Notes: generated by a model not told the origin, from the sequence alone. Counted from the stretch's first letter, positions 34,583 to 44,865 are shown. The stretch: DNA of 64,000 nucleotides from Pusillimonas minor (GCF_014237865.1 NZ_JACJUU010000001.1:1-64000), one strand, 5' to 3'. Made by a program: numbers and translations.

Positions 34583-37036
34583 TCAGCGCCGGCGACCGGT
34601 TTTTTTGGCCGGGGCAGCCGCTTTACGCGCATTTCGTTTAGCGGCGTCGCGGCGCTGGCGAGACGTTGTACCGCGCAACTCGACAGGCTTTGCCGGTGCT
34701 GCCTTTTTGGCACGCCGGGTTTCGGTACGTGGTTCGGCCGCTTTCTGCAGCTCTTTGAACGTCGTGCCTTTAACCAGACGAAACTCAATGCGTCGCGCTT
34801 CGAGATCGACCCGCGCCACCTGCACCTGCACCGCGTCGGTCAAACGATACCGGATTCCGGTGCGCTCTCCCCGCAACTCGTGCATGGCCTCGTTGTACTG
34901 GAAGTAGTCGGACCCTAACTCGGAGACATGCACCAAACCCTCGACAAACAAGGTGTCGAGCGTAATGAACACCCCAAAAGTCGCCACACCAGTAATACGA
35001 CCGCTGAAAACTTCGCCAACATGTTCTTTGACAAACCAGCATTTTAGCCATGCTTCGACATCGCGAGAGGCTTCATCGGCCCGACGTTCGCGCGCTGACA
35101 ACAAAACACCGAGTTTTTCCCAGATACCGTATTCGCGATCTTTTTGCGGCAACGAAACCACTGCGGCCACATCGTCAAGGTCGGGAACATAACGCTTGCC
35201 CTGCATGATCGATTTGATGACCCGGTGCGTCAGCAGGTCGGGGTAACGGCGAATAGGCGAGGTAAAGTGTGCGTAGTGCTCGTAAGCCAGGCCAAAGTGC
35301 CCGGATTCTTCTGGGCTGTAGATGGCCTGCTGCATTGAGCGCAAACACATGGTCTGAATGACTTCGTAGTCGGGGCGCCCCCGCGCGGCAACCAGTAACC
35401 GCGCGTAATCATTGGTTGAAGGGTCGCTGCCCCCGTCAAGCGTCAGGCCGATGTTGCGTAAATAATCGCGCAAGGCCTGGAGCTTTTCGGGCGTCGGGCC
35501 TTCGTGTACACGGTACAAGCCAATACGCTTGTTGCGCTTGATGAAATCGGCCGCGCAGGTATTGGCCGCCAGCATGCATTCTTCAATCAATTTGTGCGCA
35601 TCGTTGCGCTCGTAGGCCACAATTTTTTCGATGCGGCCCAGCGGGTTGCAAATGATCTTGGTCTCGACAGTGTCAAAATCGATAGCGCCCCGCTTGACGC
35701 GAGAATCGGACAGCAAATGATAAAGATCGTACAAATGGCGCACATGAGGGTAAATGTCGCCTAACGCCTGCGCCGCCGGCCCCGAGGGCTGCTGCAACGA
35801 CTCCCAGATATTGGTGTAGGTGGTTCGGGCGTGCGAGTGAATAACGGCATCGTAAAACTGATACGCCGATACCGTACCCGCTTTGGCCCCGCTGGCCACA
35901 ATGACCATATCGCAAACCAGCACCAGGCGATCTACATGCGGGTTAAGCGAACAAATGCCATTAGAGAGCGACTCGGGCAGCATGGGTATTACGCGCCGCG
36001 GGAAATAAACGCTGGTCCCCCGTTCGAGCGCGTCGTCGTCGAGCGCATCGCCCGGGCGCACATAATGACTGACATCGGCAATAGCCACCAACAAACGCCA
36101 GCCCGGCTTGCGACGCTTTTCAGTGCCCAGGTTGACGGGTTCGCAATACACCGCATCGTCAAAATCGCGGGCGTCTTCGCCATCAATAGTAATAAAGGGT
36201 ACATCGCGTAAATCGACGCGACCTTTAAGTTCGTTGCGCTGCACGGTCGCGGGCAAATTGCTCGCCTGCTTCAAGGTAGCTTCAGAAAATTCGTGTGGCA
36301 CATCGAACTTGCGCACGGCAATTTCAATTTCCATGCCCGGGTCGTCGATTTCGCCAAGCACCTCGACAATGCGCCCCAAAGGCTGGCTGTGTCGCGTAGG
36401 TTGCTGCATGATTTCTACTGTAACCACCTGACCCGATTCGGCACCATCGGTTTCGCCTGGCGGGATAAGCACGTCGTGTTTGATGCGCTGGTCTTCGGGT
36501 ACAACAATATGCGCCCCCCGCTCGTACAAAAAGCGGCCCACCAAACGGTTGGTGCGGCGTTCGACAACCTCGACAATGCTGGCCTGCGGACGGCCGCGAA
36601 ATTCGCCATCGGTTTTGGCCAAAACGCGGTCGCCATGCAACACTTTAAGCATTTCGCGCGGCGACAGGAACAAGTCTGGGCCGCCGTCGTCGCGTAACAA
36701 AAAGCCAAAGCCATCGCGGTGCCCCTGCACTCGCCCGGCAATAAAATCCATTTCGTTGTTTACCAGCAACTTCCCGCGGGCGTTGTACAGTACCTGACCA
36801 TCGCGCTCCATGGCGCGAATACGCCTGTCGAAACCGGTAGACACTGGGACCTGCACCCCCATCCCTCGCGCCAGGTCTTCCAGACCAACGGGTCTTGCAA
36901 CCCCGCGTAAATATTTAAGAATTTCTTCACGACTAGGTACTTCGGGATCAAAATCCGGCGGCAGCTCTGGCGCATCGCCCACCCCGCTCGGGGTGACGAC
37001 GGTATCCGGACTTTCGATTTTTTTTCGTTTACTCAA
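34583..37036 (-). CDS. rnr: Ribonuclease R
   Basis: 817 residues if started at TTG 37036, which follows AAGGGAAA and gives the usual SKRKK opening; the frame is open further upstream. Order: helix-turn-helix (PSREEILKYLRGVARPVGLED), two cold-shock domains, the RNB exoribonuclease domain (TIDGEDARDFDDAVYCE with the metal-binding aspartates), an S1 domain (GRITGVATFGVFITLDTLFVEGLVHVSEL), and a Lys/Arg-rich tail. A 3'-5' exoribonuclease that degrades structured RNA. Confidence 0.95.
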   Translation of the reverse strand: MSKRKKIESPDTVVTPSGVGDAPELPPDFDPEVPSREEILKYLRGVARPVGLEDLARGMGVQVPVSTGFDRRIRAMERDGQVLYNARGKLLVNNEMDFIAGRVQGHRDGFGFLLRDDGGPDLFLSPREMLKVLHGDRVLAKTDGEFRGRPQASIVEVVERRTNRLVGRFLYERGAHIVVPEDQRIKHDVLIPPGETDGAESGQVVTVEIMQQPTRHSQPLGRIVEVLGEIDDPGMEIEIAVRKFDVPHEFSEATLKQASNLPATVQRNELKGRVDLRDVPFITIDGEDARDFDDAVYCEPVNLGTEKRRKPGWRLLVAIADVSHYVRPGDALDDDALERGTSVYFPRRVIPMLPESLSNGICSLNPHVDRLVLVCDMVIVASGAKAGTVSAYQFYDAVIHSHARTTYTNIWESLQQPSGPAAQALGDIYPHVRHLYDLYHLLSDSRVKRGAIDFDTVETKIICNPLGRIEKIVAYERNDAHKLIEECMLAANTCAADFIKRNKRIGLYRVHEGPTPEKLQALRDYLRNIGLTLDGGSDPSTNDYARLLVAARGRPDYEVIQTMCLRSMQQAIYSPEESGHFGLAYEHYAHFTSPIRRYPDLLTHRVIKSIMQGKRYVPDLDDVAAVVSLPQKDREYGIWEKLGVLLSARERRADEASRDVEAWLKCWFVKEHVGEVFSGRITGVATFGVFITLDTLFVEGLVHVSELGSDYFQYNEAMHELRGERTGIRYRLTDAVQVQVARVDLEARRIEFRLVKGTTFKELQKAAEPRTETRRAKKAAPAKPVELRGTTSRQRRDAAKRNARKAAAPAKKTGRRR

Positions 37037-37189
37037 AGGAAAATTTCCCTTTTTAAAATTTTTGAGATATAATTTTGGTCTTAGTTGATGACAACTAACC
37101 ACTTGGTACCGCAAAGCGCTGCACACCGTAAGGTTAACAGCTCCTGACTTGCAGTAACGAACCCAAGTACGTTAGCATACAACTGTTAA

Positions 37190-37274
37190 GCCCAGATGGC
37201 GGAATTGGTAGACGCGCATGGTTCAGGTCCATGTGCCGCAAGGTGTGGAGGTTCGAGTCCTCTTCTGGGCACCA
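37190..37274 (+). tRNA. tRNA-Leu (anticodon CAG)
   Basis: Begins GCCCAGATGGCGGAATTGGT and ends TCTGGGCACCA. The acceptor stem GCCCAGA/TCTGGGC is perfect. The anticodon loop TTCAGGT gives CAG. The long variable arm (TGCCGCAAGGTGTG region) marks a class II tRNA. 85 nt with CCA encoded. Confidence 0.96.
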
Positions 37275-37288
37275 CCGCTTTACAGAAT

Positions 37289-37323
37289 ACCCAGCTAAGC
37301 ATTTTTGTTTAGCTGGGTTTTTT
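37289..37323 (+). terminator. Terminator of tRNA-Leu
   Basis: ACCCAGCTAAGC and GTTTAGCTGGGT form a stem with a short AT loop, followed by TTTTT, 15 bp after the tRNA. Confidence 0.88.
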
Positions 37324-37712
37324 GTTTTTGGGCGGCGGGCTCTGGCTGGCTCTTCGGCTCCTCCTCATTAACGGGGGCACACACCCATCAGCTCCGGTTA
37401 ATCGCACCGTTCAGCCTTACCCCAAAATCACGCTTTTTCACCAGGCCTTCCCCACTGGACCATGGCCAAGACTCGCGCGTGAAGCGCCGAAATTCCGTGC
37501 TAAGATCAAAACAACCATGTTAGACCGCTATCGGCGGGGCAACACCCAAAATCCGTGCGCTTTGGGCATTCGACAAAAATACCCGCACTGATGCAGCTAC
37601 GCAAGCCGCTTGTCGCCATTTGCATGCCACCAAAATGCAGACAAAAGCCCGGCCGACCGCAACGGCACTTTAGTCAGCCCCCGGGTCATCTCATTCCTAC
37701 AAAGGCCATCCC
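37324..37712. other. Intergenic region without a recognised gene
   Basis: 389 bp between the tRNA-Leu terminator and the HD-GYP gene. Short open frames here have no ribosome-binding site and no recognisable motif. The promoter of the HD-GYP gene is expected here but no clear -35/-10 pair stands out. Confidence 0.6.
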
Positions 37713-39074
37713 ATGCAGATAGCGCCCTTACCCGAACGCATCCGGTTGTCCGAACTCATGGGGGCGTTTAGCCACGCACTCGATATCACCGAAGGTCAAC
37801 CGCCCGGCCACTGCGTTCGCTGCTGCTGGATAGGCATGCACCTTGGCCAAGCGATTGGACTCGACGACGCCTCACTGTGGGAGCTGTACTACACACTGCT
37901 CCTGAAAGATCTCGGTTGCAGCAGCAATGCTGCCAGGATTTGCGAGCTCTACCTCACAGACGATCTTCAGTTCAAACGCAACTACAAGACAGTCGGCGAC
38001 AGCCTACCCAGAGCCCTTTCGTTCGTACTAACACATACTGGCCTGAAAGCTGGGCTGGCCGATCGCTTCCGTCGCATTTTCTCCGTGGTGCGCGATGCCG
38101 ACGCCCTGGCACAAGAACTGATTGCCACCCGCTGTCACAGAGGTGCAGAAATCGCCTTGATGTTGCGTTTTCCGCAGGGCGTGGCCGACGGCATTCTCAG
38201 CCTCGACGAGCATTTCAATGGAAAGGGCCGACCTGAGGGCTTGGCCGGGCCCACCATCCCGCTATATTCCCGCATTGCCCTGCTGGCGCAAGTTATCGAT
38301 GTATTCCACACCCAGGGCGGACCACAGGCCGCGCTAGACGAGGCTCGGCTACGCTCGGGCCGCTGGTTCGACCCGGAGCTGGTCAAAGCCTTTGAAACCA
38401 TCGCGACCAAACCTGACTTTTGGGAAGGGCTGGCAGCCGACGATCTGGCCGCCCGCGTGCATGCCATCGAACCGCAGGTCCGCCAAGTGGTGCTCGATGA
38501 TGATTATCTGGATGATATTGCAGCAGCGTTTGGCCAAGTAGTTGATGCCAAAAGCCCCTACACAAGCGGTCACAGCACACGGGTAGCCCAATACACTGAT
38601 GCCATCGCCGGCAGGCTGGGTATAGACGCCCCCACCCGACGCTGGCTGCACCGCGGGGCTCTGCTGCACGACGTGGGCAAGCTAGGGGTTAGCAACAGCG
38701 TACTCGACAAGGCGGGTAGCCTGGATGCCGCCGAGTGGGACGCGGTAAGGCGACATGCCGAATACACAGAGTCGATCTTGGGGCGTTTTAGCGGATTTGC
38801 AGAACTGGCCCGTATTGCCGGAGCCCACCACGAGCGCCTTGACGGTGCGGGGTACCCGCGCGGCATAACGGCCGATGCCATAGCGCTGGAAACCCGCATT
38901 ATCACCACCGCCGATATTTTCGACGCCATAACGGCCGAGCGCCCGTACCGTGGCGCAATACCGCTCGACCAAGCCCTTGAAATGATGCGAAAAACTGTGG
39001 GAACTGCACTTGACCCGGTATGCTTTGATGCCTTGTGTGCAAGCGCCGGCAAACACGGCAACTTGGCGGCATAA
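37713..39074 (+). CDS. HD-GYP domain protein (cyclic-di-GMP phosphodiesterase type)
   Basis: 453 residues. The N-terminal half resembles a degenerate HD domain (GHCVRCCWIGMHLGQAIGL, LLLKDLGCSSN). The C-terminal half, from about residue 270, is an HD-GYP domain: GHSTRVAQYTDAIAGRLG, GALLHDVGKLGVSN with the HD pair, and HHERLDGAGYPRGI with the GYP motif. It probably hydrolyses c-di-GMP. No receiver or membrane segment is seen. It is a single gene preceding the copper cluster. Confidence 0.9.
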   Translation: MQIAPLPERIRLSELMGAFSHALDITEGQPPGHCVRCCWIGMHLGQAIGLDDASLWELYYTLLLKDLGCSSNAARICELYLTDDLQFKRNYKTVGDSLPRALSFVLTHTGLKAGLADRFRRIFSVVRDADALAQELIATRCHRGAEIALMLRFPQGVADGILSLDEHFNGKGRPEGLAGPTIPLYSRIALLAQVIDVFHTQGGPQAALDEARLRSGRWFDPELVKAFETIATKPDFWEGLAADDLAARVHAIEPQVRQVVLDDDYLDDIAAAFGQVVDAKSPYTSGHSTRVAQYTDAIAGRLGIDAPTRRWLHRGALLHDVGKLGVSNSVLDKAGSLDAAEWDAVRRHAEYTESILGRFSGFAELARIAGAHHERLDGAGYPRGITADAIALETRIITTADIFDAITAERPYRGAIPLDQALEMMRKTVGTALDPVCFDALCASAGKHGNLAA

Positions 39075-39188
39075 ACAGGCAGACATGCCTAAGCATATGA
39101 ACGGTGCACGCAAACCGTAAGACATTGTCCGTCACCTACACTACTTTTTTGTAATAACCTTCGCCCCCGAACTAAACCCGCAGATCCG

Positions 39189-39701
39189 TCAGTTCACGTT
39201 CACCTTGCCCACCATGCCAGCCTCCATATGGCCCGGAATCAGGCAGGCAAAATCCACCGTGCCTGCCTGGTCGAATGTCCAGACCAGGCCGCCACGTTGG
39301 CCACCTTTAAGGGTGATCATGTTGGGCTCTACATGCTGCATCCCGGGCATTTTCTTCATTTCCTCGGCATGGGCTTTCAGATCAGCCAGTGAACCAATCA
39401 CCATTTCATGAGGAACTTTTCCTGAGTTTTTGATGAAGAATCGAATGGTTTCGCCCGCCTTGACATCAATTTGCGCAGGGGTGAACCGCATCGCGTCATC
39501 CATCACCACCTCGATGGTGCGACTGACCTTGGCCGGGTCACCCGGTTTGCCCACACTGGACATACCGGACATGGTGTGACCACCCATGCTGTGACTGCCC
39601 ATGGAATGCCCTGCCGCACCGTGACCACCCGAATGTTCGCCGGCCGCAAAAGCCAATGCAGGCGCACACGCCAGAACCAGAATCGATACAAGTTTTTTCA
39701 T
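39189..39701 (-). CDS. Cupredoxin-family periplasmic copper-binding protein
   Basis: 170 residues. A signal peptide (LVSILVLACAPALAFAAG) is followed by a His/Met/Gly-rich stretch (residues 21-46) and a plastocyanin/azurin-like domain. Copper ligands are visible: H in SGKVPHEMVIG, and C, H, M in FACLIPGHMEAGM. It lies 27 bp behind copB, apparently last in the copA-copB operon. It is likely a periplasmic copper binder similar to CopI. Confidence 0.9.
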   Translation of the reverse strand: MKKLVSILVLACAPALAFAAGEHSGGHGAAGHSMGSHSMGGHTMSGMSSVGKPGDPAKVSRTIEVVMDDAMRFTPAQIDVKAGETIRFFIKNSGKVPHEMVIGSLADLKAHAEEMKKMPGMQHVEPNMITLKGGQRGGLVWTFDQAGTVDFACLIPGHMEAGMVGKVNVN

Positions 39702-39728
39702 GCTGCCTATCCCTAAAAATAAATAAAC

Positions 39729-40691
39729 CTAGAACCAGAAACTCAACCCCGCCACGAAACGGGTTTCCTGTCGTGCCGAACCGGCATCGCGTGCGATGTC
39801 AGCCGTTTTACCGAACTTGCTTGACCACTCCACACCAATGTAGGGCACAAGCTGACGGTTCACTTCGTACTTCAAACGCAGGCCTACCTTGCCATCCGAC
39901 AACCCCCGCCCAATGTCACGCTCGGGGTCGTCTTTCCCATAGAAATTCACTTCCAGGGCCGGCTGCAAATACAGTTTTTGCGTCAGCAGCAAGTCATATT
40001 CGGCGCTGAACCGCAAGGCGGTGCGGCCACCAGACCCGACATAGGCCGTGGCATCAAGTTCGAACCAGTAAGGGGCCAGCCCTTGTAAACCGGCCGCCAG
40101 CCACTGACGCGAGGGCTCCCCGCGACCGTAATCGAAGCGCGCACCCAGTTGGGTATCCCAGAACGGACTGACGGCATGCCCCCAGAGCACTTCGGTGCGT
40201 GATTCGTGCATCTTGCCGTCCGCGAACTCCCCTTCGCCCTTAAGGACGAGGCGGTTAAATGTGCTGCCGAACCAGGCCTGACCTTCATAGGCGCCCCATT
40301 CTTCACCCTTGGCCCGAACGTACTCCAGCTTGTCCATGCGCAAACTGGCAAACAGGTGCTCGTCGGACATCTGCAAACGGTGGCGCGGGTTCAGCGCGAA
40401 CTGGCCCTCATTACGCTTGAAGCCTCCGGAGTACAAATCCGGATCACGGGCATCGTCGGGCGCAGTCCCCCCCTGCATCTGCATATCACTGTGGTCCATT
40501 GGCGCTTGATTGGCGGGCGAAAACGTGACGGCCTGATTGCCAGCGGGCTGGACGCCATGGCCGGCATGCGCATCATGGGACTGTGCCAGGGCGCCGAAAG
40601 GCAAAAGCCCCGCAGTGAAGAAGACCAACGCTGTACGTTTGACTTGAGCGGCCATGGTTGCGATACCTTTCGAAATTTCAGTTGTTCTCAT
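39729..40691 (-). CDS. copB: Copper resistance outer-membrane protein CopB
   Basis: 320 residues; the start is ATG 40691 (overlapping the copA stop, ATGA) or ATG 40655. A signal peptide (RTALVFFTAGLLPFGALA) is followed by a His/Met-rich linker (SHDAHAGHGVQPAGN, APMDHSDMQMQGG), then a beta-barrel domain (KLEYVRAKGEEWGAYEGQAW, LVPYIGVEWSSKFGKTA) ending in aromatic FVAGLSFWF. It is the outer-membrane partner of CopA. Confidence 0.93.
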   Translation of the reverse strand: MRTTEISKGIATMAAQVKRTALVFFTAGLLPFGALAQSHDAHAGHGVQPAGNQAVTFSPANQAPMDHSDMQMQGGTAPDDARDPDLYSGGFKRNEGQFALNPRHRLQMSDEHLFASLRMDKLEYVRAKGEEWGAYEGQAWFGSTFNRLVLKGEGEFADGKMHESRTEVLWGHAVSPFWDTQLGARFDYGRGEPSRQWLAAGLQGLAPYWFELDATAYVGSGGRTALRFSAEYDLLLTQKLYLQPALEVNFYGKDDPERDIGRGLSDGKVGLRLKYEVNRQLVPYIGVEWSSKFGKTADIARDAGSARQETRFVAGLSFWF

Positions 40692-42475
40692 GCAATCACC
40701 ACTTCACGGAACATGCCCATATCCATGTGGAACATCAAGTGGCAGTGCCATGCCCAGCGCCCCAGGGCGTCGGCCGTGACAAGAAAACTGATACGTTGCG
40801 CAGGCTGAACGGGAATCGTATGCAGTCGCGCCTGAAATTCGCCGTCGGAGGTTTCAAGTTCGCTCCATACGCCATGCAAGTGCATGGGGTGTGTCATCAT
40901 GGTGTCGTTGTGCAGAATGACCCGAACACGCTCCCCATAACGAAAATGCACTGGCGTTGACTGACCGAACTCCACACCGTCAAAAGACCAGCTGTAGCGT
41001 TCCATGTGACCTGTCAGGTGCAGTTCAATCTCGCGCTCTGCGCCGCGCGGGTCCATTGGACCGCCCAAGGTGTGCAGATCGGCCAAGGTCAACACCCGGC
41101 GGCCATTGTTACGTAGACCGATGCCGGGATCATCCAGGTTAGTTCGCGGTGTGTCCACACGCATGTCTACACTGGGCCCGTACTCGGTGCGCGCATGCCG
41201 CACAGTTTTGCTTGGCCCCAAAGGGGCCGACAAACCGTGCCCCATGGCTGCGTGATCAATACCGTCATGACTCATGGCAGCTGCGCCTGCAGCGCCATGG
41301 TTCATCGCACCATGATCCATGCCGCCCATATCCCCCATCATGTCGGTCATGGTCAGCCACTCCACCGGGTCCAAAGGGGGAACGGGTGCGGTCAGCCCCT
41401 CGCGCACCGCCAGAGTGCCGCGGGCGTAGCCCGTTCGATCCATCGACTGGGCGAACACGGTGTAAGCATCGTCCTTGGGCTGCACCACAACGTCATAGGT
41501 TTGCCCGGGCCCAAAGCGGAACTCATCGACCGTCACCGGTTCGACATTCTGGCCATCGGCCTGCACTACAGTCATCTTCAAGCCCGGGATACGCACGTCG
41601 TAGAAGGTGTTGGCTGCCCCATTCACAAAGCGCAGGCGAACACGTTCGCCGGGCCGAAACAGCCCCGTCCAATTGCCGGCAGGCGTTGTCCCGTTCATCA
41701 GGTAGGTCAGCACATCGGCGGACAAGTCTGCAAGATCCGTCGGGCTCATGCGCATCTCGTTCCACATTTGCCGCTTATCCATGGCGGCTCGCATGCCATG
41801 CTCGGACACATCACGAAAAAAGTCGACGACGGTGGGCTTGTTGTAGTTGTAGTAATCGCCCTGTGCTTTCAGCTTGGACAACACCCGCATCGGGTGTTCG
41901 TCCGTCCAGTCGGAAAATTGAATGATGTGATCACGGTCCACACGGATAGGGTCGGCATCGCGCGGCTCAACGATAATGGCACCATACATGCCCTGCGCTT
42001 CCTGCATGCCCGAATGTGAGTGGTACCAATACGTACCGCTTTGCTCAAGCTTGAACTGGTATACAAAGGTTTCGCCAGGAGGAATACCCGGGAAGCTGAT
42101 GCCCGGCACCCCGTCCATCTGATACGGCAGAATAATGCCGTGCCAATGAATGGATGTGTCTTCCTTCAGCGTGTTCTTTACCCTTATTGTTACCGTATCA
42201 CCCTCGCGCCAACGCAAAGTGGGGGCAGGTACCGACCCGTTGATGGTAAACGCCATGCGCGGGTTGCCGGTAAAGTTCACCGGCGACTGCCCCACTTCCA
42301 GGTTGAACTCGGTACCCGTCAGCACGGGCGCGGTACCTGTGCGGGCTTGCGAAGAAACAATTCCGGCCGCATGGGCAAACGGTGACAACCCCAGCATAAC
42401 GCCGCCTGCAGCCAACCCTTGCACGAAACGGCGACGGGGCATATAGGGGGAAAGACCTCTGCCTGAATGTCTCAC
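40688..42475 (-). CDS. copA: Multicopper oxidase CopA
   Basis: 595 residues from GTG 42475, which follows AAAGGATT; a longer open frame begins at 42517. A twin-arginine signal (PRRRFVQGLAAGGVMLGLSP) leads to three cupredoxin domains. Copper sites: SIHWHGIILP, TYWYHSHSGMQEAQGMYG, MTHPMHLHGVWSELE and the final WAWHCHLMFHMDMGMFREV. A Met/His-rich insert (MGGMDHGAMNHGAAG) near residue 400 resembles CopA of Pseudomonas. It oxidises or sequesters periplasmic Cu(I). Confidence 0.94.
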   Translation of the reverse strand: MRHSGRGLSPYMPRRRFVQGLAAGGVMLGLSPFAHAAGIVSSQARTGTAPVLTGTEFNLEVGQSPVNFTGNPRMAFTINGSVPAPTLRWREGDTVTIRVKNTLKEDTSIHWHGIILPYQMDGVPGISFPGIPPGETFVYQFKLEQSGTYWYHSHSGMQEAQGMYGAIIVEPRDADPIRVDRDHIIQFSDWTDEHPMRVLSKLKAQGDYYNYNKPTVVDFFRDVSEHGMRAAMDKRQMWNEMRMSPTDLADLSADVLTYLMNGTTPAGNWTGLFRPGERVRLRFVNGAANTFYDVRIPGLKMTVVQADGQNVEPVTVDEFRFGPGQTYDVVVQPKDDAYTVFAQSMDRTGYARGTLAVREGLTAPVPPLDPVEWLTMTDMMGDMGGMDHGAMNHGAAGAAAMSHDGIDHAAMGHGLSAPLGPSKTVRHARTEYGPSVDMRVDTPRTNLDDPGIGLRNNGRRVLTLADLHTLGGPMDPRGAEREIELHLTGHMERYSWSFDGVEFGQSTPVHFRYGERVRVILHNDTMMTHPMHLHGVWSELETSDGEFQARLHTIPVQPAQRISFLVTADALGRWAWHCHLMFHMDMGMFREVVIA

Positions 42476-42590
42476 GTGAAATGAATCCTTTAAAAATTGG
42501 CCTGAACCGTTACGCAAAAGGGAAAGATTCAGTACTTTTTTGACCGGACTACACTGTAGCGAGCGCGGGCTGTCACGGGGATGACGCCTG

Positions 42591-42609
42591 CATTACATTT
42601 TTGTCATTC
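42591..42609. promoter_or_regulatory. Putative CopR operator between copA and copR
   Basis: CATTACATTTTTGTCATTC contains the spaced half-sites ATTACA and TGTCAT that resemble targets of CusR/CopR/CzcR-type regulators. It sits in the divergent region 42476-42709, 116 bp before copA and 101 bp before copR, and could serve both. Confidence 0.5.
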
Positions 42610-42709
42610 ACGGGCAATGGTTGCGTCATGTTGACCGCGTTACATTGGGCACTTGAATCAAATCGTTTGCTTAATCACTCATCACTCTCGATTGCCAGGA
42701 CGCGCGCCT

Positions 42710-43393
42710 ATGAAACTACTCATTGTTGAGGATGAGGTCAAAACCGGGGATTATCTTCGGCAAGGCCTTACCGAGGCGGGCTTTCAGGTGGACTGGGTAC
42801 AAACAGGCCTCGACGGCCATCATCGGGCGCTTACCGAGCCTTACGACCTGATCATTCTGGACGTCATGCTTCCCGACGTGGACGGCTGGCGCATCGTACA
42901 GGCGCTACGCGACGCGCAGTCCGCCACACCCGTGTTGTTTCTTACCGCGCGCGACAGTGTAGAGGACCGCGTAAAAGGTCTGGAGCTCGGCGCCGACGAC
43001 TACCTGGTCAAGCCGTTTGCTTTTTCCGAACTGCTGGCGCGGGTCCGCACATTACTAAGACGGGGCGCCATGGCTGTCATGAGCGAACAAATACAAGTAG
43101 CCAACCTGGTGCTGGACATTCCACGTCGCCGCGCCATGCGGGGTAACGTACGTATCACCCTGACCAACAAAGAGTTCGCTTTGCTTGAATTGCTCGTTCG
43201 CCGACAAGGCGAGGTGCTTCCACGGTCGCTTATTGCATCCCAGGTGTGGGACATGAATTTCGACAGTGACACGAACGTGATTGATGTGGCTGTTCGCCGG
43301 CTGCGCGCCAAGATCGACGAACCCTTCGAGCCGAAGTTAATCCACACAGTGCGCGGCATGGGCTACATGCTCGACGTTCCCGAAACCATTTGA
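42710..43393 (+). CDS. copR: Heavy-metal response regulator (CopR/CusR type)
   Basis: 227 residues from ATG 42710 behind CCAGGA. Receiver with phosphoacceptor D51 ([12 protein letters not shown]) and K in [24 protein letters not shown], a typical metal-regulator stretch. The winged-helix domain contains [20 protein letters not shown] and ends [13 protein letters not shown]. Divergent from copA and coupled to the sensor gene downstream. Confidence 0.93.
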   Translation: MKLLIVEDEVKTGDYLRQGLTEAGFQVDWVQTGLDGHHRALTEPYDLIILDVMLPDVDGWRIVQALRDAQSATPVLFLTARDSVEDRVKGLELGADDYLVKPFAFSELLARVRTLLRRGAMAVMSEQIQVANLVLDIPRRRAMRGNVRITLTNKEFALLELLVRRQGEVLPRSLIASQVWDMNFDSDTNVIDVAVRRLRAKIDEPFEPKLIHTVRGMGYMLDVPETI

Positions 43394-43395
43394 AC

Positions 43396-44841
43396 ATGCG
43401 TGCACTACTCAGATCACCACCATCGCTGGCCCTGCGACTGACGCTGTCCATTGGGGCGGGAATTATCGCCTTGCTGTTGTGTTTTGGTTGGCTGGTCGGG
43501 CGCTCGATCAATGCCCACTTCGTGGCCCAAGACACCCATGAGCTGAATGCCGCCAAAACTTCAATTCAAGCCAAATTACGGCAACTTGACAACAAAACAG
43601 CCGGCAACGCATTAAAGGCGCATTTCAACGCCACGTTGTCGGGCCACCACAACGCAGAATTCCTGATAGCTGACGGCAATGGACGCCTGCTCTACAGCAC
43701 CCTGGGCACAAATCTGGAAGCTGCGCTTGCACAACTGCGCCCCGTAGAGGTCATCAACGAAAAAACCGTCTCGTCTTGGCAGCATCAAGGTAAAACATTC
43801 CGCAGCGCGCTGGTACGCCTGGCCGTTGGCACTAGCCAGGGGGATGAGCCATTTTCCGTCGTTTTGGCCACCAACATCGACTTTCATTTACATTTTCTGG
43901 ACAGCTTTCACCGGTACCTATGGTGGCTGACGGCAGTGGCCTGCCTGATCGCCATTGGCGCCACCTGGCTGGCGGTGCACCAGGGCCATGCGCCCATACG
44001 ACGCATCAGTCAGCAAATAAGCCAGGTTAACTCAGAGCAACTGCATCTTCGACTGGACGAAACTGGCGTTCCGGCAGAGCTTGCGCCCATGGCCACTGCC
44101 TTTAACGAAATGATCGACAGACTGGAGGACGGCTTCAGGCGGCTATCGAATTTTTCAGGAGACATCGCCCACGAACTGCGCACCCCCATTACGAACCTGA
44201 CCACTCAAACGCAGGTTGCATTATCCCGGGCACGAACCGCCCAGGAATACCGCGAAATACTCTATTCCAACCTAGAAGAGTACGAGCGCATGACCAAGAT
44301 GATTGGCGACATGCTTTTTTTGGCCAAGGCCGACAATGGCCTTATTGTCCCGGAGCATTCAGCGGTACCGCTGATGGCCGAGCTGAGCGAGCTGGCCGAC
44401 TTTTTCGAGGCATGGTGTGAAGAACGCAAAGTAGCGATTGTCGTTTCCGGCGACGAAAAAGTAACAGCTACCGCAGACCGGGCAATGCTGCGCAGGGCAC
44501 TATCCAATCTACTGTCGAACGCCATCCGGTACACCCCGGAAGGCGGTACCGTAAGGGCCAGCGTTCATGATGACAACGACGCCGTCAAAATCCGCGTCAC
44601 AAACCCTGGGCCCATTATTCCCGCTGAACACCTGGCACACCTGTTCGAGCGCTTTTATCGACCGGATGCCTCACGGCATCGCAATGGCGAAGGCGCCGGG
44701 CTTGGATTAGCCATAGTGAAATCAATTGTTCTGGCACATGGCGGCCAAGTCACTGCATCGTCTGATAACGGAATCACGCGCTTTGAAGTGCGTCTGAAAC
44801 ATCACCGGCATCAAGCACTGCGTTCATCAGCAGCACCTTAA
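43396..44841 (+). CDS. copS: Heavy-metal sensor histidine kinase (CopS/CusS type)
   Basis: 481 residues from ATG 43396 (a TTG two codons earlier overlaps the copR stop). Two helices (LTLSIGAGIIALLLCFGWLV and LWWLTAVACLIAIGATWLAV) enclose a periplasmic sensor of about 145 residues. HAMP, HisKA (FSGDIAHELRTPITNLTTQ) and HATPase (NLLSNAIRYTPEGG, GEGAGLGLAIVKSIV) follow. It senses periplasmic copper and phosphorylates CopR. Confidence 0.93.
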   Translation: MRALLRSPPSLALRLTLSIGAGIIALLLCFGWLVGRSINAHFVAQDTHELNAAKTSIQAKLRQLDNKTAGNALKAHFNATLSGHHNAEFLIADGNGRLLYSTLGTNLEAALAQLRPVEVINEKTVSSWQHQGKTFRSALVRLAVGTSQGDEPFSVVLATNIDFHLHFLDSFHRYLWWLTAVACLIAIGATWLAVHQGHAPIRRISQQISQVNSEQLHLRLDETGVPAELAPMATAFNEMIDRLEDGFRRLSNFSGDIAHELRTPITNLTTQTQVALSRARTAQEYREILYSNLEEYERMTKMIGDMLFLAKADNGLIVPEHSAVPLMAELSELADFFEAWCEERKVAIVVSGDEKVTATADRAMLRRALSNLLSNAIRYTPEGGTVRASVHDDNDAVKIRVTNPGPIIPAEHLAHLFERFYRPDASRHRNGEGAGLGLAIVKSIVLAHGGQVTASSDNGITRFEVRLKHHRHQALRSSAAP

Positions 44842-44865
44842 TAATATTAGGCAGGACAGTTCGCT

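Noticed and set aside
37322-37591. Open frame of 89 codons after tRNA-Leu
   Set aside because: It begins in the terminator, has no ribosome site and no recognisable motif.
41149-42019. Two long plus-strand frames
   Set aside because: Antisense to copA; high GC content produces long spurious frames.
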